This document shows, piece by piece, positions 25,395 through 34,239 of a stretch of 64,000 nucleotides of DNA (position 1 is its first letter; each line of letters begins with the position of its first letter). The notes under the pieces were generated by a model, which worked only from the letters and a program-made list of their open reading frames with translations, did no database searches and was not told the DNA's origin. Position numbers and translations under genes: made by a program. The stretch lies in assembly GCF_028743495.1 (NCBI RefSeq), contig NZ_CP117968.1, one strand, 5' to 3'. Origin of the DNA: Allobacillus halotolerans. GTDB taxonomy: Bacteria; Bacillota; Bacilli; Bacillales; Alkalibacillaceae.

Positions 25395-26897
25395 ATGAGT
25401 GAAACAAATAAATGGATGAGAGGCGCAATCATCCTTACGATTACGGGGTTCATCAGTCGCATATTGGGCATGATTTACCGCGTTCCTTTGCAGAATATTG
25501 CTGGAGATGAAGGCTTATATGTATATCAGCAAATTTATCCTTTGCTCTCACTAGCCATCATCTTATCGCTGTATGGCATACCAAGCGCAGTCGCACAGCA
25601 GTTTTCAGAAAACCAACCGTCGAGGCAACTGTTCACCCGGGTCTTTTATTTGCTGACAGGACTTGGGATTTTGTCATGGTTGGGAATTTACTTATTTGCA
25701 GAAACGTGGGCGCTGCTGATGGGTGATCTGCAACTGACCAAACCTATACAAATGAGCAGTTTTATGTTTTTACTGCTTCCGATGATCTCACTGTTGCGGG
25801 GCTATTTTCAAAGCTATGAAGAAACGCATTTGGTAGGCATTTCACAAGTTGTCGAGCAATTTGTCCGCGTTATTTTAATTATCGGCATTACATTTTATGT
25901 CGTTTCAACGAATCGTTCATTATATGAACTCGGAACGCTTGCTGCACTGGCAACGATCATCGGTACGTTTGTTGCAGTCATCTATTTAGGTATCAAATTT
26001 CTTCTTCGAAAGAACTCAATGGAGACGCCAACTAGTAAGATTCCGTTCAGGCAAACAGCTAAGTGGTTCTTTGCTGGCGTGTTCATTTACAGTTTGACGT
26101 ATGTTCTTCACCTAATTTTCCAAGCTGTCGATGTGATGACAATGATTCCACTTCTGCAGGAGCATGGATGGTCTTTCGAAGAATCTAAAGTGCAAAAGGG
26201 AATTTTTGACCGTGGAAATCCGATGATTCAGTTAGGGTTAGTATTCGGTTCATCCCTCGCATTTGCTTTGATTCCAAGCTTACAATCAAAACGAAAACAG
26301 GGAGAAGCGGTGCAAGCAATCCAAATGACTTTTCTTTTCTCCCTGGCAGCATCAGCTGGGTTAATCGCCATTATGCCATTTTTAAATCCCTTATTTTACT
26401 TGGACCAGCAAGGGACAACAGCTATCCAGTGGTTGATGCTTCTCGTCTTTTTATTGTCTTTAATCATTACCTTCTCCGTTTTATTGCAAAGTACAGGCTA
26501 TAAACAGCAGCAATTTAAATGGATTGTATTGATGTTTGCCGTGAAAATTGCTTGCAACTTTTGGTTGATTCCGATCTATGGCATACTAGGCGCCAGTATC
26601 GCTTCAATCCTTTCAGCGACGACTTTAGTCATTATTTATGGTTGGATTTGGCTGAAGCGGGCTGGGATACATTTGGATTTATTATTTTACGTAAAAGCAA
26701 TGATCACAATCGGTTTCATGTATGTCATTGTTGTTTTAGGCGCACAACTTTTTTCCATACATGCAACGCGTTTATTTTTGATTGTGCCGACAATTCTATT
26801 AAGTTTCATCGGAGTCATGATGGTGTTAATTATGACGTGGGCCATGAAGCTTTTTCCTAAAAGTCTTTTACAAAACATACTAAAAAGAAGCAGGTGA
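25395..26897 (+). CDS. yabM: MOP-superfamily membrane transporter YabM (SpoVB-like)
   Basis: 500 residues, about 12-14 hydrophobic segments across the whole length. It belongs to the polysaccharide/lipid flippase group that includes SpoVB, MurJ-like and Wzx proteins. The N-terminal block GFISRILGMIYRVPLQNIAGDEGLY is typical. The substrate is unknown; a lipid-linked wall precursor is an inference. Its stop codon is 5 bases before the yabN start. Confidence 0.9.
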   Translation: MSETNKWMRGAIILTITGFISRILGMIYRVPLQNIAGDEGLYVYQQIYPLLSLAIILSLYGIPSAVAQQFSENQPSRQLFTRVFYLLTGLGILSWLGIYLFAETWALLMGDLQLTKPIQMSSFMFLLLPMISLLRGYFQSYEETHLVGISQVVEQFVRVILIIGITFYVVSTNRSLYELGTLAALATIIGTFVAVIYLGIKFLLRKNSMETPTSKIPFRQTAKWFFAGVFIYSLTYVLHLIFQAVDVMTMIPLLQEHGWSFEESKVQKGIFDRGNPMIQLGLVFGSSLAFALIPSLQSKRKQGEAVQAIQMTFLFSLAASAGLIAIMPFLNPLFYLDQQGTTAIQWLMLLVFLLSLIITFSVLLQSTGYKQQQFKWIVLMFAVKIACNFWLIPIYGILGASIASILSATTLVIIYGWIWLKRAGIHLDLLFYVKAMITIGFMYVIVVLGAQLFSIHATRLFLIVPTILLSFIGVMMVLIMTWAMKLFPKSLLQNILKRSR

Positions 26898-26902
26898 ACG
26901 TA

Positions 26903-28366
26903 ATGAGTCAAACAATTCACGTGATTGGTCTGGGTGCAGGTACGCTTGACCAGTTACCCGTAGGGATTTATCGATTTTTAACAAATGTAGAAACAGAAGT
27001 CTTCACTCGAACGAACCAACATCCTGTCATTAAAGAGTTGGAACAAGAGGGGATGACGTTTAAAAGTTTTGATCACGTCTATGAGAAACATGAACAATTT
27101 GAAGATGTTTATCGAGACATCACGAAACAATTAGTCGAAGCGGCACAACGGCAGGACATTGTTTATGCATTGCCTGGACATCCATTTGTTGCAGAACGAA
27201 CAGTGCAATTACTGTTGGAACATAAAAGCGATCATCTTCATATCAAATTTCACGGCGGCCAAAGTTTTTTAGATCCATTATTCAATGCGTTGGAAATTGA
27301 TCCAATTGAGGGCTTTCAATTACTCGACGGAACAGCATTAGATCGGTCTTCCATACAATTGACAAATCACTTATTAATCGCTCAAGTGTACGATTCTTTT
27401 GTCGCTTCGGACATTAAGCTGACGTTAATGGAGGACTTGCCGGAAGGTTATCCGATAACGATTGTCGATGCTGCAGGAAGTAACAATGAAAAAGTCACGA
27501 CACTACCTTTATATGAGCTCGACCGCGAAGGTACTTTTAGTGATTTGACGACCTTATATGTTGCACCCCAATCAAGTGAGCATTTAACACATACGTTTGA
27601 TCGCTTAAGGGAAGTGATCGCAACACTTCGTGGACCAAACGGATGTCCATGGGATCGAAAACAGACCCATGAATCGCTTCGTCCGTATTTGATTGAAGAA
27701 GCATACGAGGTCATCGACGCCATACAGGAAGAAGATGACGACCATATAGCAGAAGAACTTGGCGATGTACTGCTTCAAGTCATGCTGCATAGCCAAATAG
27801 GAGAAGACAGTGGATTTTTCTCTGTTGACGATGTCATCCGGTCGATTACCGAAAAAATGATTGAGCGGCATCCACATGTGTTCGGGGACGTTGAAGTTGG
27901 TTCAGCGGATGAAGTCACGTCGAACTGGGAAGCAATCAAAAATAGAGGGAAACCGAAAAAGGATACGATATTGGAAGGGATCTCGGAAGCATTACCTCGC
28001 TTACTTTATGCGCAAGAAATGCAGAAAAAAGCATCAAAAGTGGGTTTTGACTGGGGTGATGCAACGCTTGCCTTTAAAAAAGTTGAAGAAGAAATAAAGG
28101 AATTACAAGAAGCAATCGAGAAAGAAGATACTAACGAAAAGGAACTAGAATTCGGCGATGTACTGTTTTCACTAGTAAATGTTGCTCGGTTGCTTTCCAT
28201 TGATCCAGAAATCGCTCTTCATCGGACGAGCCAAAAATTCAAGAATCGTTTTCAATATATTGAATCCATCGCAAAAGAAAACGGAGATGAACTCGCGGAT
28301 CTACCTTTAGAGGTTATGGAGGACTACTGGAAACAAGCAAAGGAGTTACGAAAAGGAGAGGAATAA
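26903..28366 (+). CDS. yabN: Tetrapyrrole methylase / MazG NTP pyrophosphohydrolase fusion YabN
   Basis: 487 residues. An N-terminal tetrapyrrole-methylase-like domain (about 1-210, starting IHVIGLGAG) is fused to two MazG segments (about 225-487). The MazG metal site is in EEAYEVIDAIQEEDDDHIAEELGDV (E-x-x-E and E-x-x-D), with CPWDRKQTHESL just before. MazG hydrolyses aberrant nucleoside triphosphates. The ATG at 26903 follows CAGGTGAA; a GTG at 26894 would overlap the yabM stop. rqcP starts 2 bases after the stop. Confidence 0.93.
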   Translation: MSQTIHVIGLGAGTLDQLPVGIYRFLTNVETEVFTRTNQHPVIKELEQEGMTFKSFDHVYEKHEQFEDVYRDITKQLVEAAQRQDIVYALPGHPFVAERTVQLLLEHKSDHLHIKFHGGQSFLDPLFNALEIDPIEGFQLLDGTALDRSSIQLTNHLLIAQVYDSFVASDIKLTLMEDLPEGYPITIVDAAGSNNEKVTTLPLYELDREGTFSDLTTLYVAPQSSEHLTHTFDRLREVIATLRGPNGCPWDRKQTHESLRPYLIEEAYEVIDAIQEEDDDHIAEELGDVLLQVMLHSQIGEDSGFFSVDDVIRSITEKMIERHPHVFGDVEVGSADEVTSNWEAIKNRGKPKKDTILEGISEALPRLLYAQEMQKKASKVGFDWGDATLAFKKVEEEIKELQEAIEKEDTNEKELEFGDVLFSLVNVARLLSIDPEIALHRTSQKFKNRFQYIESIAKENGDELADLPLEVMEDYWKQAKELRKGEE

Positions 28367-28367
28367 T

Positions 28368-28634
28368 ATGCGTTTAGATAAATTTTTGAAGTTATCCCGT
28401 ATTATTAAACGACGAACAGTTGCTAAAGAAATCGCTGGTAAAGGTAGAATCAAAGTGAATGGCCAACCGGCTAAGGCATCATCAAACCTGCAAGTTGGTG
28501 ATGAGATGACGATTCATTTTGCTCAGAAAAAACTAACGATTAAAATAGAGGATTTGCGGGAACAGGTCAACAAAGAACAAGCAGAAAACTTATACTCAGT
28601 TGTCAATGAAGAAAGAATTCAAGCTGATGAATAG
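28368..28634 (+). CDS. rqcP: RqcP (YabO), S4-domain ribosome quality control factor
   Basis: 88 residues with an S4 RNA-binding domain (MRLDKFLKLSRIIKRRTVA, then KGRIKVNG). RqcP, the Hsp15 relative, works with RqcH on stalled 50S subunits during alanine tailing of incomplete proteins. The ATG at 28368 follows AAAGGAGAGG. It overlaps closely with yabN, so the two are probably co-transcribed. Confidence 0.94.
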   Translation: MRLDKFLKLSRIIKRRTVAKEIAGKGRIKVNGQPAKASSNLQVGDEMTIHFAQKKLTIKIEDLREQVNKEQAENLYSVVNEERIQADE

Positions 28635-28641
28635 ATTATAG

Positions 28642-28670
28642 GCATGTTTTATAGATTTCCCTCATATTTT
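28642..28670 (+). promoter_or_regulatory. SigE promoter of yabP-yabQ
   Basis: GCATGTT (28642-28648) matches the SigE -35 KMATRTT exactly. After 14 bases CATATTTT (28663-28670) matches the -10 CATAYAHT at 7 of 8 positions. yabP and yabQ are SigE genes in B. subtilis. Confidence 0.7.
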
Positions 28671-28692
28671 ATACTGATAGGAGGGAAAGGAC

Positions 28693-28995
28693 ATGCCATA
28701 TGAAAAACCAATGTATAATCAAGGGAGAAGCCAGCAAAAGGATCACGAGTTAAAGCTAGTCAATCGGAGAAAGCTTGAAGTGCAAGGCGTGGAAGATGTT
28801 GATAGTTTTGATACGGAAGAATTTTTATTGAAAACGACACAAGGCTATCTCGTCATTCAAGGCCACAATCTGCATATGAAAAATTTGAATGTCGAACAAG
28901 GACTCTTGACCATTCAAGGTAGGATTGCCTCATTTAGTTACATCGATGAAGATCAGAAGCAATCCAAGAGTCTATTAGGTAAGCTATTCAAATGA
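28693..28995 (+). CDS. yabP: Sporulation protein YabP
   Basis: 100 residues, cytoplasmic-type beta-rich protein of the YabP/YqfC family, needed for sporulation in B. subtilis and made in the mother cell. HELKLVNRRKLEVQGVEDVDSF is the conserved start, followed by LLKTTQGYLVIQGHNLHMKNL. GGAGGGAAAG precedes the ATG. Its stop overlaps the yabQ start (ATGA), and a SigE promoter lies upstream. Confidence 0.93.
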   Translation: MPYEKPMYNQGRSQQKDHELKLVNRRKLEVQGVEDVDSFDTEEFLLKTTQGYLVIQGHNLHMKNLNVEQGLLTIQGRIASFSYIDEDQKQSKSLLGKLFK

Positions 28996-29558
28996 CGCTA
29001 AGCGTGCAATTTTTATCCATGGCCGTGATGGTTGCTGGCGGCATTCAAGCAGCACTTACATTTGATACGTACAAGCAATTATTCCGGCCCGCCTCTTTTT
29101 GGCGACAAATCGGCGTTGATGTCGTTTTCTTTTTAACGGAAGCCTGTGTCCTCTTTTACTTCTTATATCAAATCAATGGCGGAATTCTGAAATTTTATTT
29201 ATTTTTAGCTATTTTACTCGGCATCTCAATTTATTATGCATTACTGCAACGGACGTATTTATGGTTATTGGACAAGTTGGTACGTATTGTAAAAGGCTTC
29301 TTCGGGATAATATTGAGAATTATTAATCGAGTTGTTTTTCAACCGATTACGTGGATCCTTATACAATTATTCACACTAGTTGTATTCATCTTCTATATCC
29401 TTCGAAAGATCATAGCTTTGATAGGTAAAATTATTTGGTGGCTGGTCGAACCACTAATTCCAGAAAAAATCAAGCGAAGTGGTATTTCTTTTCTGAAAAA
29501 GTGTAGTAGAATAAAAGATAAGCTATTATTCCGCATGAAAGAAATGATGAAAAGATAG
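28992..29558 (+). CDS. yabQ: Spore cortex biosynthesis protein YabQ
   Basis: 188 residues, integral membrane protein with about four to five hydrophobic segments and a basic C-terminal tail. YabQ is needed for spore cortex formation and localises to membranes around the forespore in B. subtilis. It overlaps yabP by 4 bases, so translation is coupled. The C-terminal hydrophobic and basic stretch (about 95-188) is of variable sequence in the family. Confidence 0.92.
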   Translation: MTLSVQFLSMAVMVAGGIQAALTFDTYKQLFRPASFWRQIGVDVVFFLTEACVLFYFLYQINGGILKFYLFLAILLGISIYYALLQRTYLWLLDKLVRIVKGFFGIILRIINRVVFQPITWILIQLFTLVVFIFYILRKIIALIGKIIWWLVEPLIPEKIKRSGISFLKKCSRIKDKLLFRMKEMMKR

Positions 29559-29573
29559 GAGGCGACAGATACT

Positions 29574-29966
29574 ATGGAGAGAAGAAAAGAACGCAATAAA
29601 GATAATATCGCAAAAATAAATTCTACTTATGCTAAGCAGCAGGAAAAACAAATGGCCCAAAAGTCACGCGAAAAAAAACTTCTCTTTCGTCGTCTGATTG
29701 CTTTCGTCTTTCTTTTTGTATTGATTTGTGGCGGTATGACAACATACCATTTCCAACAACGTGCTCAAATGCAAGAAAAGCAAGCGGAATACCAGCAGTT
29801 AAATGAAAAAATGACACAATTAACGAACAGAAACGAAACATTAAAAGAAGAAGTAGAAAAGTTGAGTGACATTGATTATTTACTTCAAATTGCCAGGAAA
29901 GATTACTTTTTCTCAAAAGACGGTGAAATCATCTTTAAATTACCTGATGAAGAGCCTTCTTATTGA
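29574..29966 (+). CDS. divIC: Cell division protein DivIC
   Basis: 130 residues, a bitopic membrane protein of the FtsB/DivIC family. A basic N-terminal cytoplasmic tail (about 1-38) is followed by one membrane segment (near 40-58) and a coiled coil (about 62-105). It forms the FtsL-DivIB-DivIC complex that activates septal wall synthesis. The ribosome binding site GGAGGCGAC precedes the ATG. A SigA-type promoter for yabR overlaps its stop codon. Confidence 0.94.
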   Translation: MERRKERNKDNIAKINSTYAKQQEKQMAQKSREKKLLFRRLIAFVFLFVLICGGMTTYHFQQRAQMQEKQAEYQQLNEKMTQLTNRNETLKEEVEKLSDIDYLLQIARKDYFFSKDGEIIFKLPDEEPSY

Positions 29967-29992
29967 CACTTTTTGAACCCCATATATATAAT
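29963..29992 (+). promoter_or_regulatory. SigA promoter of yabR
   Basis: TTGACA (29963-29968), an 18-base spacer and TATAAT (29987-29992), both exact. The -35 overlaps the divIC stop codon. Confidence 0.85.
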
Positions 29993-30037
29993 GTATTAGA
30001 ATATACTTTTAAATTCTTAAGGAGGAGCATTTTTTTT

Positions 30038-30418
30038 ATGTCAGTCGAAGTAGGCAGCAAGCTAAGCGGAAAAGTAACCCGCATTACAAATTTTGGAGCT
30101 TTTGTAGAGCTACCAGATGGATCAACAGGTTTGGTTCATATTAGTGAGGTCGCTGATCGTTATGTTAAAGATATCAACGAACACCTTTCTGTCGGTGATG
30201 AGGTCACCGTAAAAGTATTAAATGTAGAGAAGAACGGTAAAATTGGTCTATCCATCAAGAAAGCCAATGAGAAAAATAACCGTCCGCAACCACGCAAACG
30301 AGTGGAAAGCTTCGAATCCAAAATGAACAAATTCTTAAAGGATAGCGAAGATAAGCTCGCCTCACTCAAAAAACACACGGAGTCTCGTCGTGGAGGTCGA
30401 GGTGCTAAGCGGGGATAA
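30038..30418 (+). CDS. yabR: S1-domain RNA-binding protein YabR
   Basis: 126 residues. One S1 domain (about 1-72: VGSKLSGKVTRITNFGAFVEL, then GLVHISEVADRYVKD) is followed by a basic Arg/Lys/Gly-rich tail ending in RGGRGAKRG. Related to general stress protein 13. RNA binding is expected; the target is unknown. The ATG at 30038 has AAGGAGG upstream. It has its own promoter and terminator. Confidence 0.93.
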   Translation: MSVEVGSKLSGKVTRITNFGAFVELPDGSTGLVHISEVADRYVKDINEHLSVGDEVTVKVLNVEKNGKIGLSIKKANEKNNRPQPRKRVESFESKMNKFLKDSEDKLASLKKHTESRRGGRGAKRG

Positions 30419-30469
30419 TTGCTGTCTATGATGATTATATAAAGAATGTCACTAAATAAATGATCGTTC

Positions 30470-30502
30470 AACCTGTTCATCGTTAGGATGAACAGGTTTT
30501 TT
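30470..30502 (+). terminator. Terminator after yabR
   Basis: A perfect 12-bp stem AACCTGTTCATC / GATGAACAGGTT (30470-30481 and 30487-30498) followed by TTTT. Confidence 0.9.
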
Positions 30503-30506
30503 ACTT

Positions 30507-30548
30507 GTAAAAAAGTAGGAGAGAAGCTTTTAGACTTCTCTCCTACTT
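30507..30548 (-). terminator. Terminator of the reversed tRNA pair
   Basis: On the - strand a perfect 14-bp stem (30535-30548 with 30513-30526) is followed by a T run, 21 bases after tRNA-Glu. It sits back to back with the yabR terminator. Confidence 0.85.
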
Positions 30549-30568
30549 CTTACGCACTTATAAAATTA

Positions 30569-30640
30569 TGACCCGTACGGGATTCGAACCCGTGTTACCG
30601 CCGTGAAAGGGCGGTGTCTTAACCACTTGACCAACGGGCC
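30569..30640 (-). tRNA. tRNA-Glu (UUC)
   Basis: A 72-base cloverleaf on the - strand: acceptor GGCCCGT with ACGGGTC, anticodon TTC and T-loop TTCGAAT. No CCA is encoded. It lies downstream of tRNA-Met in one unit, at the same place as the trnSL Met/Glu genes of B. subtilis. Confidence 0.95.
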
Positions 30641-30692
30641 TTATGTAAAGAAAAAGAGACCGGTTTACGATCAGAAAACCGATCCCTTTTTA

Positions 30693-30766
30693 TAGCGGCG
30701 GAGGGGATCGAACCCACGACCTCACGGGTATGAACCGTACGCTCTCGCCAGCTGAGCTACGCCGCC
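30693..30766 (-). tRNA. tRNA-Met (CAU, elongator type)
   Basis: A 74-base cloverleaf on the - strand, anticodon CAT in loop TTCATAC, D-arm GCTCAGCTGGCGAGAGC and a G1-U72 acceptor pair. No CCA is encoded. The T-stem (GTGGG with CCCTC) contains one T-T mismatch at its second pair. Confidence 0.93.
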
Positions 30767-30800
30767 GTTTATTGAAATATGTCTCTTAGACACAAAAATT

Positions 30801-30829
30801 ATGGTACAACACGATCCAGCACCTGTCAA
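30801..30829 (-). promoter_or_regulatory. SigA promoter of the tRNA-Met/Glu unit
   Basis: On the - strand TTGACA (30824-30829), a 17-base spacer and TACCAT (30801-30806), 34 bases before tRNA-Met. Confidence 0.75.
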
Positions 30830-31048
30830 TAACTTTATCGAAATTTAACTTTTCTATTTATTTAACTTTATTAGAAAATCCCTTCTAATCAAGTAATTAC
30901 TTATTCACCGCTCGAAATTTATCTAAGTAAATTCGCCTGAAGGGAAACTTTTTATTTACTCGAAGTTTTAGTTGATGCTTGCCTTGGTTGATTTTAGTAC
31001 CTCTAATCATTCGAATCAATGGAACAGCATCGAGAAGAGTTCATCAAA

Positions 31049-31412
31049 CACGGAAGGAAATGCAATTCGTCCTCTTCCGTGTACGAGAGGGGTTATCAAG
31101 CACGGAAGAGATCGCAATTCGTTCTCTTCCGTGTACGAGAGGGGCTCTCAAGCACGGAAGGAATCGCAATTCGTTCTCTTCCGTATCCGAGAGGGGTTCT
31201 CAAGCACGGAAGGGATCGTAATTTGTGAACTTCCGTGTACGAGAGGGGTTATCAAGCCGGGAAGGAATCGCAATTCGTCCTCTTCCGTATTCGAGAGGGG
31301 TTCTCAAGCACGGAAGGGATCACAAACCGTTCTCTTTCGTATCCGAGAGGGGCTCTCAAGCACGGAAGGGATCACAAACCGTTCTCTTTCGTATCCGAGA
31401 AGGACTCTCAAC
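31049..31412. repeat. Intergenic 52-bp tandem repeat array (7 units)
   Basis: Seven contiguous 52-bp units, most starting CACGGAAG; at the edges are partial units. In most units CACGGAAG is matched about 17 bases later by CTTCCGTG or CTTCCGTA, so each can form a hairpin, and GAGAGGGGTTNTCAAG closes the unit. It lies between the tRNA promoter and spoIIE. The flanks (30830-31048, 31413-31600) show nothing I recognise. Frames crossing it have no start signals. Confidence 0.92.
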
Positions 31413-31614
31413 CGGGGAAGTACTTTTCTTCTGTCCACGGTTTTCGGCCAACGCACTGTTTCACTCGGCATACTAAGTCAATCGTATTTCCACGGTACTC
31501 ACCACTCAAACTTCGTCAATCGACGAGTTTCTATATCCTATCTACAAAAATTCGAATCGAAATTTATTAATTCCATCAGTTCTTGTAGAATCATTAGATA
31601 AATTCCCCTTGATT

Positions 31615-31622
31615 CGTCGAAT
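31615..31622 (+). promoter_or_regulatory. Possible Spo0A box before spoIIE
   Basis: TCGTCGAA resembles the Spo0A box TGTCGAA, about 87 bases before the spoIIE start. spoIIE is Spo0A-activated in B. subtilis. Only one box is visible and no clear -35/-10 pair, so this is weak. Confidence 0.3.
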
Positions 31623-31708
31623 GATTTTTTGGGGTCCTTTTGTTTTTATGACAAAAAACATCCCACCCTCTGTGATTAGATAGTGAATACAGGAGGGGGA
31701 ATTACGTT

Positions 31709-34153
31709 ATGGATTCAATGAAGATCGGTGAAGTAATAGTTGATTCGAAAATCGGGAGGATATCTCAAGCTTTTCGTTCACTAAAAACTCAATGGGTCAG
31801 TAGCTTCTTGAGTCGAGGATGGTTATTTTACTTAATTGGCTTTTTACTCGGACGAGCTATTGTTTTATCCAGTGTATCCCCGTTTGCTATAGCTTTTTTA
31901 GGTGCAACCATTGTCGCCAAGAAGTCACTTGCATTTAGGGTTTATCTCTTTTTAGCCCTTGGCGCTTGGACAGTGAACTTGGAACAAACATTTTATGTAT
32001 TAGGTACAGGATTGCTGCTATTTCTATGTTATAAACATTGGTTGTCCAAAATGACAAAAATGATCTATCCAATGATCTTTACTATTTTCTTAAGTTCAGT
32101 GATTGCTCGAACATCTGTTGTTGCACTTGTGGATTCTTTAACATTGTATAATGGCGCTATTATTTTCATTGAAGCATTACTCGCATCATTTTTAGTCATG
32201 ATTTTTCTTCAATCGTATCCATTTTTGACGATCCAAGTATCGACGAAAAAGCTCAAAGTTGAAGAACTCGTTTGCTTGGTTATTTTTGTGACAGCCATTT
32301 TAACGGGACTGGCTGGAATTCAATTTTATGACTTGCAATTGGAAGTGATTGGCGCCAGTTATTTTATTTTAATGGGAGCCTATATATCCGGTGCCACGGT
32401 AGGTGCCGCAGTTGGTGTCATTGTTGGATTGATGCTGAGCTTCGTCAATATGATGGATCTATACCACGTTAGCTTGTTGGCACTTGCTGGATTGATGGTC
32501 GGCTTACTAAAGGATATGCATCGATTGATCTCGGCATTCGGATTATTTCTCGCAGTTCTTTTAATCGGCTTTTACAATATTGAAGTGATTCAGTTTGAAC
32601 AGCTCGTAATCGAAGCATCTATCGCGACAGGGCTCTTTTTGCTTACACCACAAGGTTTATTGAAAAAAATTGCTGGATTCGTACCGGGGACCAATGAAGA
32701 AAAAGAGAGTCAAGATCAGTACGCCGAAAAGATTCGCCATGTGACAGCAGAACGTGTGGAGCGCTTTTCGGAAATGTTTCAAGCCTTATCGCATAGCTTT
32801 GCATCGATTGAGCAAGAGGGGAAGCAACTGGAGAATCAAGCAGAAGTGGATGAATATTTAAGCAGGGTCACTGAAAACACGTGTCAGTCATGCTTGAAAA
32901 AGCATTCATGTTGGGTACAACATTTCGATCGTACATACCCTGTGTTGCGCGATATGATTCAATCCATCGAAGAAAAAGATACATCACGGACGAATTTCAA
33001 CGTTGGTAAGCTACGGAAATTTTGTGTAAAACCAGAACAGATGACAGACCAGATGCGTTACGAGCTTTCTTACTACCATGCCAATAAACGGTTAAAGCAA
33101 CAGGTGAAGGAAAGCAGGAAATTTGTTTCCGAACAATTGAATGGTGTTTCGGAAGTCATGAATAACTTCGCAAAAGAAATGATGAAGGAACGTGAAGAGT
33201 ATTCGTGGCATGAAGAGGAAATCCGCCGTGTGCTTGGTCAAATGAATATTTTGTTGGAACGTCTCGAGCTTTATTCAATCCATCAAGGAAATATCGATAT
33301 TGAACTGACCGCCTATTTCCATGATTATCACGGAGAAGCGGAGAAATTAATCGCCCCTTATTTATCCGACTTATTGGGAGAAACCGTCGTAGTTGAAAAA
33401 GAAGAAGCATTTGGAGGGCGGAATGGTTACCGGACGTTCCATTTAAGTTCCATTCGTAAATTTCAACTGACAACAGGAATCTCACATGCAGCAAAAAACG
33501 GAAATTTCTTATCAGGTGATAGTTATATGATTAAGGAATTAGGAAAAAGCCGGTATGCCTTGGCGATCAGCGACGGAATGGGTAATGGAGAGCGAGCTTA
33601 CCAAGAGAGTTCGGAAACGTTGCGGTTATTGCAACAAATATTAAATTCCGGCATTAGCGAAGAGGTAGCCATTCAATCCATCAATTCAATCCTTTCGCTG
33701 CGAACATCGGATGAGATCTATGCCACATTGGATTTAGCGATCGTTGACCTGCAACAACCTTACGTCAATTTCTTGAAAATTGGAGCGACCGTCAGTTATA
33801 TCCTACGTGGTAGTTCAATTTACCCGGTGGAGTCCGGAAATCTACCAATTGGAATATTGGAAGAATTTGATGTGGAACCAGTAAGGGAAGATCTAAAGGA
33901 TGGCGATATTCTTGTCATGGCCAGTGATGGAATTTTGGAATCGACCGATCGGGCAGAAAACAGAGAAGCATGGTTGAAACGGAAACTGAGACACATGGAA
34001 ACAAAGGATCCTCAAGAGATCGCAGACTTGTTGTTGGAAGAAGTGGTGCGAAGTAATTATGGGCAAATTGTTGACGATATGACGGTTTTGGTTGCAAAGG
34101 TAGATAAAAGCAAACCGAAGTGGGCTTCTTTTACTGCTTTCGTCGGTCTTTAA
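31709..34153 (+). CDS. spoIIE: Stage II sporulation protein E (SpoIIE) serine phosphatase
   Basis: 814 residues. Dephosphorylates SpoIIAA to free SigF in the forespore and interacts with FtsZ during asymmetric division. The N-terminal third (about residues 35-330) has around ten hydrophobic segments; a central region with a CQSCLKKHSCW cysteine cluster and helical segments follows; the C-terminal PP2C-type domain (about 590-800) has the metal-binding SDGMGNGERA and MASDGILES motifs. Length is near the B. subtilis protein (827). AGGAGGGGG precedes the ATG. Confidence 0.96.
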   Translation: MDSMKIGEVIVDSKIGRISQAFRSLKTQWVSSFLSRGWLFYLIGFLLGRAIVLSSVSPFAIAFLGATIVAKKSLAFRVYLFLALGAWTVNLEQTFYVLGTGLLLFLCYKHWLSKMTKMIYPMIFTIFLSSVIARTSVVALVDSLTLYNGAIIFIEALLASFLVMIFLQSYPFLTIQVSTKKLKVEELVCLVIFVTAILTGLAGIQFYDLQLEVIGASYFILMGAYISGATVGAAVGVIVGLMLSFVNMMDLYHVSLLALAGLMVGLLKDMHRLISAFGLFLAVLLIGFYNIEVIQFEQLVIEASIATGLFLLTPQGLLKKIAGFVPGTNEEKESQDQYAEKIRHVTAERVERFSEMFQALSHSFASIEQEGKQLENQAEVDEYLSRVTENTCQSCLKKHSCWVQHFDRTYPVLRDMIQSIEEKDTSRTNFNVGKLRKFCVKPEQMTDQMRYELSYYHANKRLKQQVKESRKFVSEQLNGVSEVMNNFAKEMMKEREEYSWHEEEIRRVLGQMNILLERLELYSIHQGNIDIELTAYFHDYHGEAEKLIAPYLSDLLGETVVVEKEEAFGGRNGYRTFHLSSIRKFQLTTGISHAAKNGNFLSGDSYMIKELGKSRYALAISDGMGNGERAYQESSETLRLLQQILNSGISEEVAIQSINSILSLRTSDEIYATLDLAIVDLQQPYVNFLKIGATVSYILRGSSIYPVESGNLPIGILEEFDVEPVREDLKDGDILVMASDGILESTDRAENREAWLKRKLRHMETKDPQEIADLLLEEVVRSNYGQIVDDMTVLVAKVDKSKPKWASFTAFVGL

Positions 34154-34239
34154 TGAAACAAGAACATTTTAACTCTCCATCGTATAAATGCTGTGAAATA
34201 GGTCAAGAATGGAGATAAAAATAGAGGAGGCGATCGGCG

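Noticed and set aside
31049..31412. Possible CRISPR array
   Set aside because: Units are contiguous and similar over their whole length; there are no unique spacers, and no cas genes are in the window. The same applies to the 21-bp arrays.
30972..31601. Overlapping + strand reading frames of 60-209 codons in the 52-bp array
   Set aside because: They arise because the repeat lacks stop codons in several frames. No ribosome binding sites, no known protein, and the 52-bp period shifts frame at each unit.
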